This document shows, piece by piece, positions 6,629 to 9,688 of a stretch of 9,688 nucleotides of DNA (position 1 is its first letter; every line of letters begins with the position of its first letter). A program made the translations under genes and the position numbers. The DNA lies in NCBI GenBank assembly GCA_003136335.1, contig PLEA01000543.1:1916-11603 (forward strand), read 5' to 3'. This stretch comes from Acidobacteriaceae bacterium. GTDB lineage: Bacteria; Acidobacteriota; Terriglobia; Terriglobales; SbA1. The notes under the pieces are model-generated. The model searched no databases. It saw only the letters and a program-made list of their open reading frames with translations, and was not told where the DNA came from.

Positions 6629-8476
6629 TCAGTTGTTTTCGTTGCTGGCGCGCTTCCACGAAATCAGCTCGCCAATGGTCGAACTGGTGCTGGAAACCGG
6701 CTGCTTGTAGGCTTCCACTTCCGAGCGTGAGGCTTCCTCGCCCACCGCGCGGATGCTGAGTCCCACTTTCTTCTCTTCCGGATTCATCTTAATGATCTTG
6801 AAGTCGTGCTCCAGGCCCGGCTCCAGATGAAGCGGTTGGCCGTTCCCGTCGGTCGCTTCGGACTTATGACAGAGGCCCTCCACGCCCTCCGCGATTTCAA
6901 CAAACGCGCCGAACGCAGCCACCCGCAGCACCTTGCCGTGAACCACGTCGCCGACGTGATGCGCCTGGAAGAACGACTCCCAAACGTCCGGCTGAAGTTG
7001 CTTCACGCCGAGCGACAAGCGCCGCTTGTCCGGTTCAATCGCGAGCACCACCGCCTTCACGCGGTCGCCCTTTTTCAACACTTCCGAAGGATGCTTCACC
7101 CGCTTCGTCCAACTCAGGTTGCTGACGTGCACCAACCCGTCGATGCCGTCTTCAATTTCAATGAAAGCTCCGAAGTCGGTCAGGTTGCGCACGCGTCCTT
7201 CCACCGTCATGCCGACGGGGAACTTCTCATGCAACGAATCCCATGGATTGGACGCCAGTTGGCGCATCCCTAGCGAAATGCGACGCTCGGTTGGATTCAC
7301 GTTCAGGACCACGCATTCCACCTGATCGCCGACATTCACCAGCTTCGACGGATGCTTCATACGCTTCGACCAGGTCATTTCGCTGACGTGCACCAGCCCT
7401 TCAATGCCCTGCTCCAGTTCCACGAACGCACCGTAGTCGGTCACACTGATCACGCGGCCTCCCACGTGCGCACCCTCTGGGTAGCGATGCTCAGCGTCGA
7501 GCCACGGATCAGGCGTCAGCTGCTTAAAGCCCAGCGAAACACGCTGCTTCTCTTTGTCGTATTTAAGAACTTTCACCTGAATCTGATCGCCAACGTTGAC
7601 CAGATCCTTCGGGTGAGTCAGGCGTCCCCACGACATATCGGTGATGTGTAGCAGGCCATCGAGCCCGCCCAGATCCACGAACGCGCCGTACTCGGTCAGG
7701 TTCTTGACCACGCCGGTCAGAACCGATCCTTCTTCGAGGTGCTCGAGAGTCTTCGAGCGCTTTTCATTCTGCTCGCCTTCGAGCAGATCCTTGCGCGAGA
7801 CCACAATGTTGCCGCGCTTCTTGTTCAGCTTGATGACTGCGACTTCGAGCGTCTGGCCCTTCATCCCATCCAGATTACGGATCGGCCGCAGGTCCACCTG
7901 CGAACCCGGCAAGAAGGCGTGCGCGCCGAGAATGTCCACCGTAAGCCCGCCCTTAATGCGGTCAACCACCACCGCCTTGATCGGCCTCTTTTCGTTGTAA
8001 GCTTTTTCGATTTCTTCCCACGCATGAATGCGCTGCGCCTTCTGGTGCGAGAGGTTGATGTAGCCTTCCTCGGCCTGGCCCTTGTCGCGCATCACGTCGA
8101 TCTCGTCGCCGGGCTTGAACTTCGGCTTGCCCTCGTGATCGAGCACTTCCGCCAGCGGCAGCATCCCTTCCGACTTGGCGCCGATATCGACGACCACGTG
8201 CGTCCCGGTCAGCTTCAGCACCGTGCCCTTGATGACGCGGTCTTCACTCACCGCCTCTTCGGCTTCAGTGGTGAACGTCTCCAGCACAGAGGCGAAATCC
8301 TCGCCGACTGCAGTTTTGTCGTCCGCAGCGGAGGCCGAATGCGTCTCGGTGGAATCGTCGGTGGTGGCGGCAGCCTGATTCTGTTCAGGCTGGTGCTGCT
8401 GCTCTGTCGTCGGTTCAGCTTCAGTTACGACAGTGGAGGTGGATTCGGAGTTGTGGGCGGTGGTCTCGTCGAACAA
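6629..8476 (-). CDS. rpsA: Ribosomal protein S1
   Basis: S1 binds mRNA on the small ribosomal subunit and helps start translation of structured messages. Six S1 RNA-binding repeats are visible, at about residues 81-146, 165-230, 250-318, 335-405, 422-492 and 508-577. Repeats 3-6 carry the YGAFV or FGAFI/V core and a GLxH motif; 1 and 2 are diverged, as in other S1 proteins. An acidic Glu/Thr/Gln-rich tail of about 75 residues precedes the first repeat, and the last 35 residues are Ser-rich. I start at the TTG at 8474-8476, which has AGAGAGG 7 nt upstream and gives 615 residues. The frame stays open for 47 more codons upstream, but that part reads as leader and has no good ribosome site. A near-consensus promoter lies about 150 nt upstream and a terminator follows, so the gene is probably monocistronic. 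Confidence 0.96.
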   Translation of the reverse strand: MFDETTAHNSESTSTVVTEAEPTTEQQHQPEQNQAAATTDDSTETHSASAADDKTAVGEDFASVLETFTTEAEEAVSEDRVIKGTVLKLTGTHVVVDIGAKSEGMLPLAEVLDHEGKPKFKPGDEIDVMRDKGQAEEGYINLSHQKAQRIHAWEEIEKAYNEKRPIKAVVVDRIKGGLTVDILGAHAFLPGSQVDLRPIRNLDGMKGQTLEVAVIKLNKKRGNIVVSRKDLLEGEQNEKRSKTLEHLEEGSVLTGVVKNLTEYGAFVDLGGLDGLLHITDMSWGRLTHPKDLVNVGDQIQVKVLKYDKEKQRVSLGFKQLTPDPWLDAEHRYPEGAHVGGRVISVTDYGAFVELEQGIEGLVHVSEMTWSKRMKHPSKLVNVGDQVECVVLNVNPTERRISLGMRQLASNPWDSLHEKFPVGMTVEGRVRNLTDFGAFIEIEDGIDGLVHVSNLSWTKRVKHPSEVLKKGDRVKAVVLAIEPDKRRLSLGVKQLQPDVWESFFQAHHVGDVVHGKVLRVAAFGAFVEIAEGVEGLCHKSEATDGNGQPLHLEPGLEHDFKIIKMNPEEKKVGLSIRAVGEEASRSEVEAYKQPVSSTSSTIGELISWKRASNENN

Positions 8477-8624
8477 GGTTAAGCCTCTCTGATGACGGGA
8501 TGCGGGGCCTGCTCTGCGGACTGCTGGATGAGTCGTTTGGTTGTGGTGGGCCCACCCTGGCGAGTGAGCTTGGACAATCCCAGCTGTCGGACGTTTTAAC
8601 AGAGAACCCGCGTCCAATGGGAAC
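8477..8624 (-). promoter_or_regulatory. rpsA 5' leader, about 148 nt
   Basis: This is the untranslated region expected between the rpsA promoter and its TTG start. It includes a perfect 12-base palindrome (ggtgggcccacc, 8545-8556) and the AGAGAGG ribosome site near 8484-8490. S1 represses its own translation through the leader in E. coli. A similar role here is inference, and I cannot derive a convincing fold. Confidence 0.4.
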
Positions 8625-8630
8625 TCTTCG

Positions 8631-8660
8631 ACTATAACAATCGCCCGCGAACAGTGTCAA
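8631..8660 (-). promoter_or_regulatory. Sigma70-type promoter of rpsA
   Basis: On the minus strand, a perfect TTGACA (8655-8660) and TATAGT (8631-8636, 5 of 6 to TATAAT) are 18 nt apart. The predicted start of transcription is near 8624. This is the strongest promoter match in the window and fits a highly expressed ribosomal gene. Confidence 0.85.
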
Positions 8661-8760
8661 ACGCAAATCGTCCGAATGTTACGGCCAGATTTCCGCTTTG
8701 CGATTTTAGAACGCGCGTAGCTCCGGAATCTTGCTGGCGCTGGAACTGAGAACTGCTCTT

Positions 8761-9348
8761 CTAGCCGCCCGCCTTCAGTTCCGTGAGCACCTGCTTGGCG
8801 ATTTCCTTCAGAGTTTCGAAGACGCCGACTCCCTGGAAGGCGACTGCTTCGACGATGGTTTCGTTCTTCTTGCGCAATTCGGTGGAGAGTAAATCGATGG
8901 GCAAAATGTTAGGCAGGTCGCGCTTGTTCAACTGCAGCACGTAAGGAATTTTATTGAAGTCGTATCCGTGCTCTTTCAGATTGGACATCAGGTTTTCTAG
9001 CGCTTCGACGTTGGCGTCCATGCGCTGCTCCTGCGAGTCCGCGACGAATACGATCCCGTCCACGCCGCGCAGAATCAGCTTGCGGCTGGCATCGTAAAAA
9101 ACCTGACCGGGCACGGTGTAGAGATGGATGCGCGTCTTGAAACCACGCACCGAACCGAGGTCGAGCGGCAGAAAGTCGAAGAACAACGTGCGCTCAGTTT
9201 CGGTGGCCAGCGAGATCATCTTGCCTTTCTGCTGGTCCGCTGTTTTCTGATAAATCACCTGCAGATTCGTGGTCTTGCCGCCTAATCCGGCGCCGTAGTA
9301 CACGATCTTGCAATTGATCTCACGGGCTGCGAAGTTGATGAAACTCAA
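8761..9348 (-). CDS. mglA: MglA-type small Ras-like GTPase
   Basis: MglA GTPases are bacterial Ras-like switches; in Myxococcus MglA sets cell polarity and drives gliding and type IV pilus motility, with MglB as its activating protein. Numbered from the TTG at 9348, the protein has [20 protein letters not shown]-loop GAGLGGKTT (19-27), the switch II TVPGQ (78-82) that replaces the usual DxxG, NKRD (141-144) for guanine recognition, and an ending of LTELKAGG. The start at 9348 has GAGG 6 nt upstream and gives 195 residues, the length of Myxococcus MglA as I recall it, beginning with the family's MSFIN. A TTG four codons earlier lacks a ribosome site. The P-loop reads GAGLGG where the Myxococcus protein has GPGLCG. 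No mglB is adjacent in the visible sequence, and rpsA follows after 284 nt. Confidence 0.93.
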   Translation of the reverse strand: MSFINFAAREINCKIVYYGAGLGGKTTNLQVIYQKTADQQKGKMISLATETERTLFFDFLPLDLGSVRGFKTRIHLYTVPGQVFYDASRKLILRGVDGIVFVADSQEQRMDANVEALENLMSNLKEHGYDFNKIPYVLQLNKRDLPNILPIDLLSTELRKKNETIVEAVAFQGVGVFETLKEIAKQVLTELKAGG

Positions 9349-9425
9349 GACTTTCCTCAAATGCGGGCATACCCTTCAGGGGCTGCCGCGCACGCCAATT
9401 CTTTTATGGAGGCTCGCGTCTTTAT

Positions 9426-9431
9426 ATCATA
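9426..9431 (-). promoter_or_regulatory. Possible -10 element for mglA
   Basis: TATGAT (5 of 6 to TATAAT) lies on the minus strand about 78 nt before the mglA TTG, in an AT-rich patch of the 124-base gap between the VWFA gene and the first mglA TTG. I see no credible -35 at 16-18 nt, so it is tentative. Confidence 0.3.
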
Positions 9432-9484
9432 CGGGACGTGCTGAAGGCAGGTTACTCAGGTGACCCCCGGTATTTCATGGGCCG

Positions 9485-9688
9485 TTAATGGGCCGACGGT
9501 GTCGCGTAATACCCAGCCTTGTTATAGATATCAAGCCCTTTCTTGTCGATCAGAACCTCGATGCTGCGATAAGCAGCCGGGCCGGCCACGGCCTTGGGGA
9601 CGTATGCCAGTGTGTATTGGTTCCGGGCCTCGGAGGTGACTTGCGCATACGCCTCTTCCATCGCATTCCGGGAAAGTTCGCTCAAGAT
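9485..9688 (-). CDS. Acidobacterial VWFA-related domain protein, C-terminal end
   Basis: This is the last 67 codons of a gene that enters from the right edge; the TAA stop is at 9485-9487. The end reads RNQYTLAYVPK, then RSIEVLIDKKGLDIYNKAGYYA. That matches the close of the VWFA-related secreted protein family abundant in Acidobacteriota: an RNQYxLxY strand after the von Willebrand A fold, then a beta segment ending in an R/K-x-GYYA motif. The reading frame continues past the window, so the apparent TTG near 9685 is internal. The VWA domain itself and any signal peptide lie outside. Exact function is unknown for most members; many are predicted to be exported and to bind proteins through the metal-ion-dependent site. 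It is 124 nt upstream of the first possible mglA start on the same strand. Confidence 0.8.
   Translation of the reverse strand: MLSELSRNAMEEAYAQVTSEARNQYTLAYVPKAVAGPAAYRSIEVLIDKKGLDIYNKAGYYATPSAH

Noticed and set aside
7739..8482. Plus-strand open frame of 247 codons opposite rpsA
   Set aside because: Antisense to the S1 coding region; the sequence is rich in His, Arg and Leu as expected from shadow frames, with no domain.
8477..8617. 47-codon N-terminal extension of rpsA starting at TTG 8617
   Set aside because: It lacks a ribosome site, does not read like S1, and a TTG with AGAGAGG 7 nt upstream lies at 8476.
1..9688. A new defence, mobile or secondary-metabolite system
   Set aside because: All accepted genes are housekeeping or known families; no nuclease, transposase, toxin-antitoxin or synthase motif is visible on either strand.

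Overview
The window reads as a stretch of an Acidobacteriota chromosome. The best marker is the partial gene at the right edge, whose C-terminal end matches the VWFA-related secreted protein family typical of that phylum. The MglA-type GTPase, the short interspersed palindromes and the moderately high GC agree. Every gene I accept is on the minus strand, so the biological order runs from high to low coordinates. No tRNA, rRNA, CRISPR array, transposase or phage gene is visible, and no gene-free gap exceeds 300 bases.

Right part (9688 to about 6577): the 3' end of the VWFA-related protein, then an mglA-like small GTPase. A 284-base gap follows, carrying a near-consensus sigma70 promoter and a leader of about 148 nt, then ribosomal protein S1 (six S1 domains, TTG start), which ends at a textbook rho-independent terminator.

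Left part (about 6563 to 1): a same-strand cluster for lipoate-dependent 2-oxo acid oxidation. Its order is dihydrolipoamide dehydrogenase (E3), lipoyl(octanoyl) transferase LipB, the E1 alpha subunit, a broken gene for a secreted hypothetical protein, the E1 beta subunit, a membrane-anchored monohaem cytochrome c, and the first 14 codons of the lipoyl-domain E2 acyltransferase, cut by the window edge. E1, E2 and E3 form one 2-oxo acid dehydrogenase complex. LipB transfers the octanoyl group that becomes the lipoyl cofactor of E2. Whether the substrate is pyruvate or a branched-chain 2-oxo acid cannot be settled from these sequences. The cytochrome c and the secreted protein are not standard complex members.

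Most of what deserves a second look is small-scale. An in-frame palindromic element adds about 27 residues to LipB beside its catalytic lysine. A long inverted repeat fills the lpdA-lipB gap and touches the lipB ribosome binding site. The secreted-protein gene has a one-base frameshift in a short C run. An 8-bp tandem repeat spans that gene's stop and the E1 beta start. Several genes appear to start at TTG, as decided by Shine-Dalgarno position. A perfect TATAAT lies upstream of E2. I see no clearly new multi-gene system; this is mainly housekeeping DNA with interesting insertions.
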